A stretch of 64,000 nucleotides of DNA from Cystobacter ferrugineus (GTDB taxonomy: Bacteria > Myxococcota > Myxococcia > Myxococcales > Myxococcaceae): NCBI RefSeq assembly GCF_001887355.1, contig NZ_MPIN01000009.1:248001-312000 (forward strand). Reading direction: 5' to 3'. The notes under the pieces were generated by a model that was given only the letters and a program-made list of their open reading frames with translations, was not told the origin of the DNA and made no database searches. Below, in pieces: positions 9,013 through 17,439 of the stretch (the first letter of the stretch is position 1; each line of letters opens with the position of its first letter). The position numbers and the translations under genes are program-made.

Positions 9013-9083
9013 CGCCCCCTCCGGACGTCTCGGGCACGTGAGGCCCACGGCCCCGCGTCACGGCGTGCCGCGCACCAGGGGAG
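9013..9083. repeat. 71-bp direct repeat, copy 2
   Basis: This is the right-hand copy of the repeat at 6950-7020. It begins with 30 bases identical to the tail of the small membrane-protein gene (here a remnant, starting 16 bases after the MFS stop) and continues into the intact 3' end of the SGNH hydrolase gene. All six mismatches fall in the second half. Each copy keeps one neighbour gene intact and only a stub of the other. Confidence 0.85.
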
Positions 9084-9882
9084 AGGGAACGAGCGCGCTA
9101 CTCCCGGCTTCGCGCGAGCCCGTGCCGATCGGCGCGGCGGCCTGCTCGCGGGGGGCCTCCAGCAACGCCATCACCGCCGGGTGCACCTTGCTCGCGAAGT
9201 AGCGGCCCCCGGCCACGGTGAAGTGCACCCCATCCGCCATCCGCAGCCGCATGGGCTTGCGGAAGCCCTCGACGGGGGCCTCGCGCAACAGGCGGCCCCT
9301 GGCATCGACGAAGAAGGGCCGTGTCTCCAGGTGCGTCGACGCGCTCTCGCTCCGCACCGCCTCGCGCAGCACCCGGCGGATGATATCCAGCTTGCGCTCG
9401 AAGCGGGGCAGGCCGGTGAAGGGCAGCTCCACCCAGAGCACCTTGCGCCCCGGGGCCGACAGCATGCGCAGGAACTCCGTGGCCCGCTGCTGATAGGCGG
9501 CCTCCCACCCGGACGCGCCCCACTGCACTTGCGCCCGGCCCTGCTCATCCGTGAGCCCCTGCCCGTCGTTGCCGCCCAGGATGACGACGACGACGTCGGG
9601 TTGATGGCGCTCCACTTCCTCCCGCCCGACCTTCATCCAGTCGAAGAAGTCGGGACGGGCCAGCCCCGTGGAGGACTTCGCCCTGCGCACCGCGCGCAAT
9701 CCCGGCTGGGCGTTCAGCAGTTGTTCGAGAGACTCTCCGAAGCTGGTGACGATCAGGCTGTCACCCAGCAGGAGCACGGTGCGAGGGCGAGCGGCGGCGG
9801 CGGGGCTCCCCTCCTCCGCCCGCACCGTCACGGACCATAGGAGAGCAAGACACACGAGCGCGCGAATCAGGGCGTTGTCCAT
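9058..9882 (-). CDS. exported SGNH/GDSL-family hydrolase (DUF459-like)
   Basis: The 274-residue protein starts with a signal peptide (MDNALIRALVCLALLWSVTVRA). The SGNH blocks follow in order: VLLLGDSLIVTSF with the nucleophile serine near residue 42, a VVVVILGGNDGQG block near residue 100 supplying the Gly and Asn oxyanion residues, and DGVHFTVAGG near residue 218 with the catalytic Asp and His. This pattern matches periplasmic DUF459-type hydrolases thought to deacylate envelope glycans. The substrate is not known. Its last eight codons lie in the second 71-bp repeat, and a decayed copy of this tail remains 2 kb away near 7000. Confidence 0.85.
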   Translation of the reverse strand: MDNALIRALVCLALLWSVTVRAEEGSPAAAARPRTVLLLGDSLIVTSFGESLEQLLNAQPGLRAVRRAKSSTGLARPDFFDWMKVGREEVERHQPDVVVVILGGNDGQGLTDEQGRAQVQWGASGWEAAYQQRATEFLRMLSAPGRKVLWVELPFTGLPRFERKLDIIRRVLREAVRSESASTHLETRPFFVDARGRLLREAPVEGFRKPMRLRMADGVHFTVAGGRYFASKVHPAVMALLEAPREQAAAPIGTGSREAGSSALVPSPLVRGTP

Positions 9883-9957
9883 CCGGCCCGCACGCTACCG
9901 CGCCCTCGCCCGGGGGAGAAATGTACTGCCTTCCCTGGTGGGCAGGGAGCCAGGCAC

Positions 9958-10149
9958 TCAGGGCACGGTTGCCTGGAGTTGTCCGATGGACGTCACCTTC
10001 GCCCCCGGCTCCAGTGCCTGGACGGCCTTGATGGCGGCCAGACGCTCCGCCTCGGGCAGGGCCCAGGTGAGCCCGTCCCCACCAGGAGGCTGGGGCGGAT
10101 TGGGCTTCTTGTAGCCCTCGGGCGTCAGGACGATCCTGCCCGAGCCCAC
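9958..10149 (-). CDS. possible small hypothetical protein
   Basis: An open frame of 63 codons starts at GTG 10149 and is bounded upstream by an in-frame TAA about 25 bp before. The peptide is proline-rich at first (GYKKPNPPQPPGG) and then has the composition of a soluble helix (LPEAERLAAIKAVQALEPGA). It has no signal peptide, no strong ribosome-binding site and no family I recognise. It could be a real small gene or the 3' remnant of a larger lost one. It lies between two confident minus-strand genes, and the plus strand offers nothing better. Confidence 0.35.
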   Translation of the reverse strand: MGSGRIVLTPEGYKKPNPPQPPGGDGLTWALPEAERLAAIKAVQALEPGAKVTSIGQLQATVP

Positions 10150-10207
10150 CGCTGGTACGACGCGGGGAGGGATTATTCCCGGAGGATTGGGCGAGACATT
10201 TTCCCCG

Positions 10208-11011
10208 CTACCGGGTGGCGGGCTTGAGCGCCCGGGTGGCGCAGAACCCCGACAGGTACTCAGACAGCCGGTCCCCCTCGGTGTGTTTGTCCTCGTAGAA
10301 GCCGGTGAGCAGGAAGCCCGCGTCGAGCTGCCCGCCGATCTGATCCTCCAGCGAGTGCGCCACGCACAGGGGCTCGCCCGCGTCGGTGTAGCGGCGCCGC
10401 TCCTCCTCGGTGAGGCTCTCCACGTCCGAGTACGGCATGCGGTACTTCAGCCGCGGCCCTCCCTGCGTCTCCAGCTCCGGGTCGAACAGGAAGACGACGG
10501 GGTTGGAGAAGCCCGAGAGCAGCACGCCTCCTGGACGCAGCACCCGGAAGGCCTCGCGCCACACGGGGCGGATCTCCGGCGCGAAGCAGTTGGAGCAGGG
10601 GTGGAAGATGAGATCGAAGCTCTCGTCCGCGAAGGCGGACAGGTCGCGCATGTCGCCTTCCACGCGGCGGATGTTGAGACCCTCGCGCTCGGCCACCTCG
10701 GCATCGCGCGCGAGCTGGGCGGGCGAGTTGTCGAACACCGTGACCCGGGCCCCGGCGGCGGCGAACACCGGACACTGCTGTCCACCCGCGCTCGCCAGCC
10801 CCAGCACGTCCTTGCCCGCCAGCGCGCCGAACCACTCGCGCGGCACGGGCTTGCACGGGGTGAGCACCACGCTCCACTCCCCCCGGCGTGCCGCGGCGAT
10901 CACCTCGGGTCCCACGGGAATCGTCCACCGATCCCCCTTGGCCACCTGCCGGTCCCAGGCCTCACTGTTGTAGGCACGCAGATCCATACCGCTCTTCCAC
11001 TCCGTCCCCAT
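10208..11011 (-). CDS. class I SAM-dependent methyltransferase
   Basis: The 267-residue protein has a Rossmann methyltransferase core: motif [20 protein letters not shown] near residue 80, an acidic end of strand 2 ([11 protein letters not shown]), motif II ([11 protein letters not shown]), and motif IV ([13 protein letters not shown]). Motif I is a divergent form in which the GxGxG glycines read as LASAGGQQ, common in Methyltransf_11/25 proteins of this kind. The substrate is unknown; the C-terminal third contains YEDKHTEGD typical of small-molecule methyltransferases. ATG 11011 is preceded by AAGGAG and fits better than the GTG/ATG codons upstream. It stands divergent from the alpha/beta hydrolase gene 90 bp away. 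Confidence 0.88.
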   Translation of the reverse strand: MGTEWKSGMDLRAYNSEAWDRQVAKGDRWTIPVGPEVIAAARRGEWSVVLTPCKPVPREWFGALAGKDVLGLASAGGQQCPVFAAAGARVTVFDNSPAQLARDAEVAEREGLNIRRVEGDMRDLSAFADESFDLIFHPCSNCFAPEIRPVWREAFRVLRPGGVLLSGFSNPVVFLFDPELETQGGPRLKYRMPYSDVESLTEEERRRYTDAGEPLCVAHSLEDQIGGQLDAGFLLTGFYEDKHTEGDRLSEYLSGFCATRALKPATR

Positions 11012-11100
11012 GACGGCTCCTTGTTGAACACTGAAGACCGGATCCACGCGATATCACGCTTCCCCGCTCGAAGAGCCCACCAAGGCGGTATTCCTCGGGC

Positions 11101-12105
11101 ATGACCTCCGCGATCCGCTCCGTGTTCACCCTCGCGTTGCTGCTGTGCGCCCTGCCCACCCTCGCCCAGGAGAAGAAAGCCCCCGAGCCGCTCGGCATCG
11201 CGCTCGAGGGCTACGCCTACCCCGCCCCCGTCCAGTTCCTCCCGCTGACCATTCAGGGCCAGGACGTCCGCATGGCCTACATGGACGTGCCCGCCAGCGG
11301 CAAGGCCAACGGGCGCACCGTCGTGCTGTTCCACGGCAAGAACTTCTTCGGCGCCTACTGGCGCGACACCGTCCGCGCGCTCAGCCAGGCGGGCTACCGC
11401 GTCGTGGTGCCGGACCAGATCGGCTTCGGCAAGTCCTCCAAGCCGGCCATCGACTACAGCTTCCACCTGCTCGCCACCCAGACGAAGCGGGTGCTGGAGA
11501 AGCTTGGCATCTCCAAGGCCGCCATCGTGGGACACTCCATGGGCGGCATGCTCGCCACGCGCTTCGCGCTCCTGTTCCCGGAGACCACCACGCACCTCAT
11601 CCTGGAGAACCCCATCGGCCTGGAGGACTACCGCGTCCTCGTGCCCTGGCGCTCCACCGAGGAGCTGTACCGGGGCCAGCTCGACACCACCGAGGAGTCC
11701 GTGCGCAAGTACCAGAAGACGTACTACGTCACGTGGCGTCCCGAGTACGAGGAGTATGTCCAGGTCATCTACCGCCAGACGCTCGGTGGCGAGTACCCAC
11801 GGCTGGCCTGGGTGTCCGCCGCCACCGAGCAGATGATCTACCAGCAGCCGGTGGTGCATGAGTTCCCGCAGGTGACGGCGCCGGTGCTGCTCGTCATCGG
11901 GCAGGCGGATCGCACCACGATCGGCCGGGCGCGCGTGTCGCCCGAGGCCCTGACGAAGCTCGGCCGGTACCCGGAGCTGGGCCGGCGCGCCGCGAAGGCC
12001 TTCCCCCGCGCCACGCTCGTGGAGCTGCCCAACGTGGGGCACATCCCCCACTTCGAGGCCCCCGAGAAGTGGCACGAGGCGCTGCTCGGGTTCCTCGGCA
12101 AGTGA
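11101..12105 (+). CDS. exported alpha/beta hydrolase
   Basis: The 334-residue protein begins with a clear signal peptide (cleavage after ALPTLA) and then an alpha/beta hydrolase domain. The oxyanion segment is VVLFHGKNFFG near residue 74, the nucleophile elbow GHSMGG places Ser146, the acid is Asp270 in VIGQADRT, and the base is His314 in NVGHIPHFEAP. The complete triad argues for an active periplasmic or secreted hydrolase. The closest functional group by eye is the haloalkane dehalogenase/epoxide hydrolase-like esterase set, but the substrate cannot be assigned. The gene is convergent with the SDR gene, with only 18 bp between stops. Confidence 0.88.
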   Translation: MTSAIRSVFTLALLLCALPTLAQEKKAPEPLGIALEGYAYPAPVQFLPLTIQGQDVRMAYMDVPASGKANGRTVVLFHGKNFFGAYWRDTVRALSQAGYRVVVPDQIGFGKSSKPAIDYSFHLLATQTKRVLEKLGISKAAIVGHSMGGMLATRFALLFPETTTHLILENPIGLEDYRVLVPWRSTEELYRGQLDTTEESVRKYQKTYYVTWRPEYEEYVQVIYRQTLGGEYPRLAWVSAATEQMIYQQPVVHEFPQVTAPVLLVIGQADRTTIGRARVSPEALTKLGRYPELGRRAAKAFPRATLVELPNVGHIPHFEAPEKWHEALLGFLGK

Positions 12106-12123
12106 GGGGATGGTGGTGGGGCC

Positions 12124-12900
12124 TCAGGCCTCGTGCAGGACGCGGCCTTCCATGCCTCCGGCCACGGTGATGACCTCGCCGGTGACATGGCCGGAGATGC
12201 GATCGGACGCGAGCGTCACCACCACCCGGGCCACGTCCTCCGGACGGCCCAGCTTGCGCAGGGGCATGGTGCGCGTCACCCGCTCGACGAACGCCGGATC
12301 CGCGAGCTTGTGCTGGTTGCGCTCCACCCCCGTCCAACCGGGGCACACGGTGTTCACCCGGCCAAGCGGAGCGATGCGCGTGAGCTCGTTCTTCAGGCTC
12401 TTGAGGAAACCACTGGCCAGCGCGCCCTTGGCGGCCGCGTAGTCCGAGTGACCCGCCTCGCCGAAGAGGCCCGCCGTCGAGGCGATGAGGATGATGTTGC
12501 CCGAGCCCGTCGTCTCCACGTGGCGCAGGAAGGCGCGGCAGCTCAGGAAGACGCTGTCCAGGTTCTCCGCCAGCGTGCGGCGCCAGCGCGCGAGCGGCAT
12601 CTTCCACACGGGCTCGTCCGCGGGGGGCCACACGCCCGCGTTGGCCACCAGCACGTCCAGCCGGCCCAGGGCCTTCACCGCCGCGGGCACCAGCGCGTCC
12701 ACGTCGGCTTCCGAGGTGAGGTCCGCCCGGAGCGCCACGCCTCCCAGCTCCCGCGCCAGGGCCTCCGCCTTGTCCGCGCTCTGGTGGTAGTGCACCGCCA
12801 CCTTCGCCTTCTCCTCCGCGAAGGCGCGCACCACCGCGCCGCCGATTCCGCCCGCGCCCCCGGTCACGAGGACGCCCTTGCCCTGAAGCTCCGTGTCCAT
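12124..12900 (-). CDS. SDR-family NAD(P)-dependent oxidoreductase
   Basis: The 258-residue product is a classical short-chain dehydrogenase. The cofactor loop is TGGAGGIGGAV, the NNAG-equivalent is VANAGVW, and the active site has a serine in LIASTAG and the YxxxK pair in DYAAAKGA. The C-terminal ISGHVTGEVITVAGG is typical of FabG-like reductases. ATG 12900 is preceded by a purine-rich GGCGGAGC; longer upstream frames are not protein-like. It is the last gene of a minus-strand run (UDG, esterase, hypothetical, SDR) with gaps of 25-39 bp, so it is probably cotranscribed. The substrate is unknown. Confidence 0.88.
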   Translation of the reverse strand: MDTELQGKGVLVTGGAGGIGGAVVRAFAEEKAKVAVHYHQSADKAEALARELGGVALRADLTSEADVDALVPAAVKALGRLDVLVANAGVWPPADEPVWKMPLARWRRTLAENLDSVFLSCRAFLRHVETTGSGNIILIASTAGLFGEAGHSDYAAAKGALASGFLKSLKNELTRIAPLGRVNTVCPGWTGVERNQHKLADPAFVERVTRTMPLRKLGRPEDVARVVVTLASDRISGHVTGEVITVAGGMEGRVLHEA

Positions 12901-12925
12901 GCTCCGCCCCGCTCCCGCGTGAGGC

Positions 12926-13417
12926 CTACTTGCCCTTCTTCGTGGGCGCGGCCTTGGCGTACGCGACGCTGCCCGCGATCTTCTCCACGAGCGGATCGAA
13001 CTGCTCCCGCTTCCTCGTATCCATGTGGAAGACGAGCGACCAGGTGGTCTTCCCGTCACAGCCCACGTACGTCACCGTGCGCACCGACTCCGCCCCATCC
13101 GGGGTGGTGTCCGAGTCCACGCGCCGCGCCGCCGGGGCCTTGCCCAGCTTGAGCGGCTTCCAGCCCTCGCTCTCGCCCATGGCCGTGAGGATCTTCTCCA
13201 GGCACACCTGCGGCTTCATGCCCGCGGTCTGCACGGCGCCCACGTCCACCAGCACGTACGCATCCCCCGTGGGATCGGCGAAGCGCTGGGTGCCATCCGC
13301 CTCGGACTGGTTCCAGTCGGAGGGCAGTTGCAGCGTGAGCGTCTTCACCTCGTGCTTCGTGAGCTCCGCCGGCTCCCCGGCCATGAGCACCGCCATCAAC
13401 AACGAGCCAAACATCAC
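12926..13417 (-). CDS. hypothetical exported protein
   Basis: The 163-residue protein has a short hydrophobic start (MMFGSLLMAVLMAGEPA) that could be a weak signal peptide. The body is beta-rich: HEVKTLTLQLPSDW, FADPTGDAYVLVDVGAV, then VRTVTYVGCDGKTTWSLVFH, and a Lys-rich end. The LPSDW...DPTGDAYVLVD pattern is like small PsbP/DUF1795-type lipid- or ligand-binding folds found in many myxobacterial secreted proteins, but that is only a fold impression. Two cysteines could form one disulfide in the periplasm. It sits between the esterase and SDR genes in a likely operon. Confidence 0.7.
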   Translation of the reverse strand: MMFGSLLMAVLMAGEPAELTKHEVKTLTLQLPSDWNQSEADGTQRFADPTGDAYVLVDVGAVQTAGMKPQVCLEKILTAMGESEGWKPLKLGKAPAARRVDSDTTPDGAESVRTVTYVGCDGKTTWSLVFHMDTRKREQFDPLVEKIAGSVAYAKAAPTKKGK

Positions 13418-13456
13418 CGTGCCTCCCGCCTGTGCTGCGATGGATTGAGCGCGCCG

Positions 13457-14464
13457 CTAGTCGAGTACGAGCCGCTGGCCGATCACCGCCAGCGAGCGCT
13501 CGAAGCGGTAGTTGACGCCCGTGTGACCGTCCTCGAACTCCTCGTGGGTCACCTCGACGCCACCGTTCTTGAAGTCCTCGGCGATCATCCGCACGCCCCA
13601 GCGCAGGTTGAACTCGTCGCGCGTGCCACAGTCGATGAAGACGGTCTTCATCTTGCGGAACGCGTCGATGAACTTGGGCACGAAGCGCACCGGATCGTGC
13701 ACGAGCCAGCGGTTCCACACCTCCGGCCGCAGCCGGCCCGTCTGCGTATCGAAGGGCAGCTCCAGGTTGAGCGGCTCCCCCTTCTTGGGGGAGTAGGCGG
13801 CGGCCATGGCCAGCGCGCTGATGATGGAGAAGTCCTCGCCGCGCGCCTTCGTCTCCCGGGAGCGCTGGACGAAGGCCGAGTACCAGGCATCCACTCCGCC
13901 CGCCTTGAGCAGCGCCGAGGCGGTCTTGGGCAGATCCGGCAGGTAGCAGTACTCGAAATAGGCGTCGGGCGACTGGGCGCTCAGGTGCGAGAAGAGATCC
14001 GGGTGGTAGCGGCCCATCACCAGCGCGCCGTAGCCGCCCGAGCTGTGGCCCACCACCGCGCGAGACAGCGCCTTGGGCAGCGTGCGGTACGTGCGGTCCA
14101 CGAAGCCCAGCACGTCCTTGGCCAGGAAGTCACGGTAGCGGCCGATGGCGTCGCTGTTCACCCACTGGCTGCCGCCCAGCGACGTCCACCCGTCCGGGAA
14201 CACGCCGATGAAGGGCGGAACGGAGCCCGCCGCGATGAGCGCGTCCAGCCGCTCGGGCACGCTCAGCGAGAACGGCGAGAAGTTCGTCCACGTCCTGCCG
14301 CTGCCGCTGTAGGCGTTGAGGAAGTACACCGCCGGGTAGCGGCGGGTGCCCGCGGCGTAACCGGGTGGCAGATACACCGTCAGTGCCCGCCGCGCCGGAT
14401 CTCCCAGCGGGTTGCCCTCCAGCGCCGGCGAGTGCATCTCCTGGGTCTCGAGTACTCCCATCAT
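13457..14464 (-). CDS. esterase of the D/enterochelin-esterase-like alpha/beta hydrolase family
   Basis: The 335-residue cytoplasmic protein matches the putative-esterase (Esterase_D) fold: VYLPPGYAAGTRRYPAVYFL near residues 30-50, IGVFPDGW, the nucleophile elbow VVGHSSGGYGAL with Ser141, an aspartate in IDCGTRDEFN, and the histidine in FEDGHTGVNYR. It is longer than S-formylglutathione hydrolases and lacks a signal peptide. The natural ester is unknown. Two adjacent ATG codons (14464 and 14461) are equivalent starts. It lies 33 bp downstream of the uracil-DNA glycosylase gene on the same strand and probably shares its transcript, though no functional link is obvious. Confidence 0.87.
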   Translation of the reverse strand: MMGVLETQEMHSPALEGNPLGDPARRALTVYLPPGYAAGTRRYPAVYFLNAYSGSGRTWTNFSPFSLSVPERLDALIAAGSVPPFIGVFPDGWTSLGGSQWVNSDAIGRYRDFLAKDVLGFVDRTYRTLPKALSRAVVGHSSGGYGALVMGRYHPDLFSHLSAQSPDAYFEYCYLPDLPKTASALLKAGGVDAWYSAFVQRSRETKARGEDFSIISALAMAAAYSPKKGEPLNLELPFDTQTGRLRPEVWNRWLVHDPVRFVPKFIDAFRKMKTVFIDCGTRDEFNLRWGVRMIAEDFKNGGVEVTHEEFEDGHTGVNYRFERSLAVIGQRLVLD

Positions 14465-14497
14465 GTGCGATCCCTCCCGGACAAGCCCATCCTGGGT

Positions 14498-15433
14498 TCA
14501 GCCACGCTGCCCGGATGTCTTGCCGAAGAACTTCATGACCTGTTGGAGATCCTCCCAGGCCTTGCGCTTCTCCGCCGGTTGGCGCAGCAGGTAGGCCGGG
14601 TGGAAGGTGGGCATGAGCTGGATGCCCTCGTATTGACGCCAGTTGCCACGCAGCCGGGTGATGGGCGTGGAGTCGCGCAGCAGCGTCTGCGCCGCGAACT
14701 TGCCCAGCGCCACGATGGCCTTGGGCTGGATGGCCTTGAGCTGAGCGCGCAGGAACGGCTCACACGCCGCCACCTCGTCCGGCTCGGGGTTGCGGTTGTT
14801 CGGCGGCCGGCACTTCACCACGTTGCAGATGTAGATGTCGTCGCGGCGGTAGCCCATCGCCTCGATCATCTTCGTGAGGAGCTGGCCCGCGGCGCCCACG
14901 AACGGCACGCCCTGCTGATCCTCGGTCTCGCCGGGACCCTCGCCCACGAACACCAACTCCGCGCGGGGGTTGCCCGAGCCGAAGACGATGTTCTTGCGGC
15001 CCGTGCACAGCTTGCACCGGCGGCAGTCCCCCAGCTCGCGCCGGATGTCGTCCAGGCGGGGCCGCTCGCCGTCCACCACGCCCGGCAGCGCGCCCGTGGA
15101 GGGCCGCATCTGGGCCGGCACCTCGATGAGCGCGGGCGGCGCGGGGGTGAGGACCCGCGGAGCCTGGGGACGCTCGATCTGGGGGGCCGCCGCGCGAGGA
15201 GGCGGCGGAGGGGCCGCCGGAGGAGGAACCGGGGGCGCGGGGGCGGGCTTGCTGGCCACCGGGGGGCGCGCCAGGGCCGCTGGCCGGGGGAGACCCGCGG
15301 CACGCGCTTCCGCGGCCACACGTGCGTCCACCTGGAGGAACCGGCCACCCTCCTCCTGCTGCCAGAGGAGGTGACGGCGCAGATCCTCGAGGACTTCACT
15401 CAACGCCTGCGAGGGATGGGGGGCTTCGCTCAC
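14498..15433 (-). CDS. family 4 uracil-DNA glycosylase (iron-sulfur type)
   Basis: The 311-residue protein ends in a complete family 4 UDG domain (about residues 125-300), which removes uracil from DNA arising from cytosine deamination. The four iron-sulfur cysteines are visible: C137 and C140 (CRRC), C208 (KCRPP) and C224 (AACEPFL). The catalytic motif is GEGPGETEDQQGVPFVG, and the DNA-binding loop is MPTFHPAYLLR. The first 120 residues are an unusual low-complexity linker rich in Pro and Ala (APPVPPPAAPPPPP) after a short helical head. Typical family 4 enzymes are about 200 residues, so this is an N-terminally extended form. It heads the minus-strand run down to 12124. Confidence 0.93.
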   Translation of the reverse strand: MSEAPHPSQALSEVLEDLRRHLLWQQEEGGRFLQVDARVAAEARAAGLPRPAALARPPVASKPAPAPPVPPPAAPPPPPRAAAPQIERPQAPRVLTPAPPALIEVPAQMRPSTGALPGVVDGERPRLDDIRRELGDCRRCKLCTGRKNIVFGSGNPRAELVFVGEGPGETEDQQGVPFVGAAGQLLTKMIEAMGYRRDDIYICNVVKCRPPNNRNPEPDEVAACEPFLRAQLKAIQPKAIVALGKFAAQTLLRDSTPITRLRGNWRQYEGIQLMPTFHPAYLLRQPAEKRKAWEDLQQVMKFFGKTSGQRG

Positions 15434-15709
15434 GAGGGTGGTTTACGGGTCCGGGTGCCTGGATTCAACCGCCTACCGGGTAGGGTGCCCGTACGCTTAC
15501 CCCATGACCGGGGGCCGCGCCACCTTCAAGGACTCCGTCCGGGTGACACGGCGGCCTTGTCCCGCAGGAGGAGCGTGCCCGAGAGGTTCAACAGCCACGG
15601 GCCGGTTTCTCTCCGGGCGAGTGCGCCGCGCCCCCCGCTCCCGCCACCCCTCCAGGACGCCCAGGGAGGCCGACGCCAGGAAGCGGCACTGGACGGCGAC
15701 CGGCTCCGG

Positions 15710-17153
15710 TCAGTGGAGGTTGATCGCCGCCACCTTCCCCTCGGGCCTGAGGCTGATGCTCAGGTCCCTGGAGTATCTGACGATGTAGAGGATTCCCGAA
15801 GCCGAGATCGACAGCCGCCCAGGCGCCGGATAGGACCAGACAATGGAGCGTTTCTCGACATCGAGCGCGTAGACCTGCTCGTCCGTGCTGAAGAACACGA
15901 GGTTGTTGGTCGCCACGATGTCCGAGAGGGCGTACGCGGAGTTGAAGGATTCCCTGATGCCTTGGGACGGTGACCAGGACCAGAGCAGGTGCCCATCCGC
16001 CACGCCGCGTGCTTCCAGTTGGGTGTCGTTGATGATGTAGAAGACGTCGCCGACGACCGTGGGGACTCCATGAAAACGTCCCTCGATCTCCCATGCCAAT
16101 GTCTGGCTTTCGAGATCGATGCACTCGAGAGAGGACCCGAAGTCCGAGTTGCGGTTCACCAGCGCCCGTCCGTTGCCCGTGAGCACCGGTGAGCTCCCGC
16201 TGAACCTGATGTCGCCTTCCGTTGGCGGAGTGGGCGGCTTGACGATCGTGAACACCGTGCGGCCGGTGGAGAGGTCCAGCGCCGTGAACCCGGCGCCCTG
16301 GCCAGGCCCCGGCGTATAGCGCGACCAATAGGGCCGGAAGAAATAGAGGCGCTGATTGTCAACGGCGGGTGGGTCCCCGCTATCGCCGCCCGACGCCACC
16401 GACCACAGAACCGTACCCGAGGCGGCATCGAGCACCTTGGTCTCCGCGGACGAACCCCCATAGCTGATGTACACCTTCTGCCCCACGATGATCGGTTGAG
16501 CCGAACCATTGGGAGAGCCTTGCGTCAATGGCACGGGCGCCTGAAAGGTGGTGCTACCCGTGCGCGCCTGGATGGACCAGATGCGGCCACTCGAGGTGTC
16601 TCCCGTCAGGGCATAGACCTGTCCTGCCGCGACAGCTGGTGCGGAAGCCCAGGTGTCTCCCAGGTTCGAGCGCCAACGCTGGCTGCCGTCGGATTGGAAG
16701 AGCGGTCTGGGTGTACTGCTGCTGGCAGGATGCATCTGCACAGAGGTGGATCTCGAAAGTCCCCTGGTGCTGGCCAACGCGCAAGCTCGACTGGGTGTTG
16801 AGCGATGCTTGATAGACACTGCTCGATATCTGCTGGATTTTCACGTCGGGGAGCAGCACGCCGGAGCTGTCGACGATGACAACCCGCACCAAGCCCGAGA
16901 CGCTTCCCCGAACTGTCGCCTACACGAGCAGCGCCTTCGTCTGCCCCTTGAACTGACGGATGGATAGACTGCTGGGTGACAAGGTGAGCGTGAGCCTGGA
17001 ACCCGCGTCCGGCTCACTCCCACCACCATCACCGACGCCAACGCCAACGCCAACGCCGCTGACGCCGCCATCGCTGACGCTATTGTGACCGCCGCCACAT
17101 GCCGATGACAAAAGCAGACAGAGGCCGAACAGGCATCCACGCAACGCACTCAT
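15710..17153 (-). pseudogene. PQQ-like beta-propeller lipoprotein, broken by a stop and a frameshift
   Basis: Three open segments join into one gene. The first (start ATG 17153 after GAGGGA) is a lipoprotein leader with lipobox LLSSAC, a Gly-Val-Asp linker and an LTLSPSSLSI strand. It is cut by TAG at 16920-16922. The same frame then continues as ATVRGSVSGLVRVVIVDSSG to about 16700, where a +1 shift leads into the third segment. That segment is a PQQ-type propeller (SQRWRSNLGDTWASAPAVAA, VLWSVASGGDSGDPPAVDNQ, IVWSYPAPG repeats) ending at 15710. Repaired length would be about 480 residues. The propeller part reads intact, so the lesions look recent or could be sequencing errors. Original function was probably an outer-membrane-anchored propeller of unknown role. 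Confidence 0.8.
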
Positions 17154-17439
17154 GATTTCCATTCCCTCAAAAGGAGTGGAGAGCGCGGTCCACTTCGAAT
17201 CGGAGCCCCCCACTCCATGCAGACAGCGTGTACACAACTATCAGGTCCCAGGTCAAAGCGTAAGAAGGGCCCTCCTGCGCGATGCCGTGAGCCGATGAAC
17301 CTCCAACTCCAGATCCGCACCAGACCTTCCTTCTGGAGGACCGTGGTAGGACTACCGTGCCCTGGAGTCCTCCCCGTTCGCTTGGGTAGCTTGAGGGCCG
17401 TCCGCACCAACGCGGGCCCCCAACCAGCAGGTCTCTCCC

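Noticed and set aside
6950-9083. Transposon target-site duplication around the TetR/MFS pair
   Set aside because: 71 bp with 8% divergence is too long for a target duplication, and there is no transposase or terminal inverted repeat. Insertion by other means is kept as a finding.
13025-15973. A 982-codon plus-strand frame opposite the esterase and UDG genes
   Set aside because: The sense strand codes for proteins with complete active sites; the antisense text has no motif.
17035-17080. Short GCCGAC/GCCAAC-like tandem repeat
   Set aside because: It codes for a Gly-Val linker in the broken lipoprotein gene and is not an independent element.
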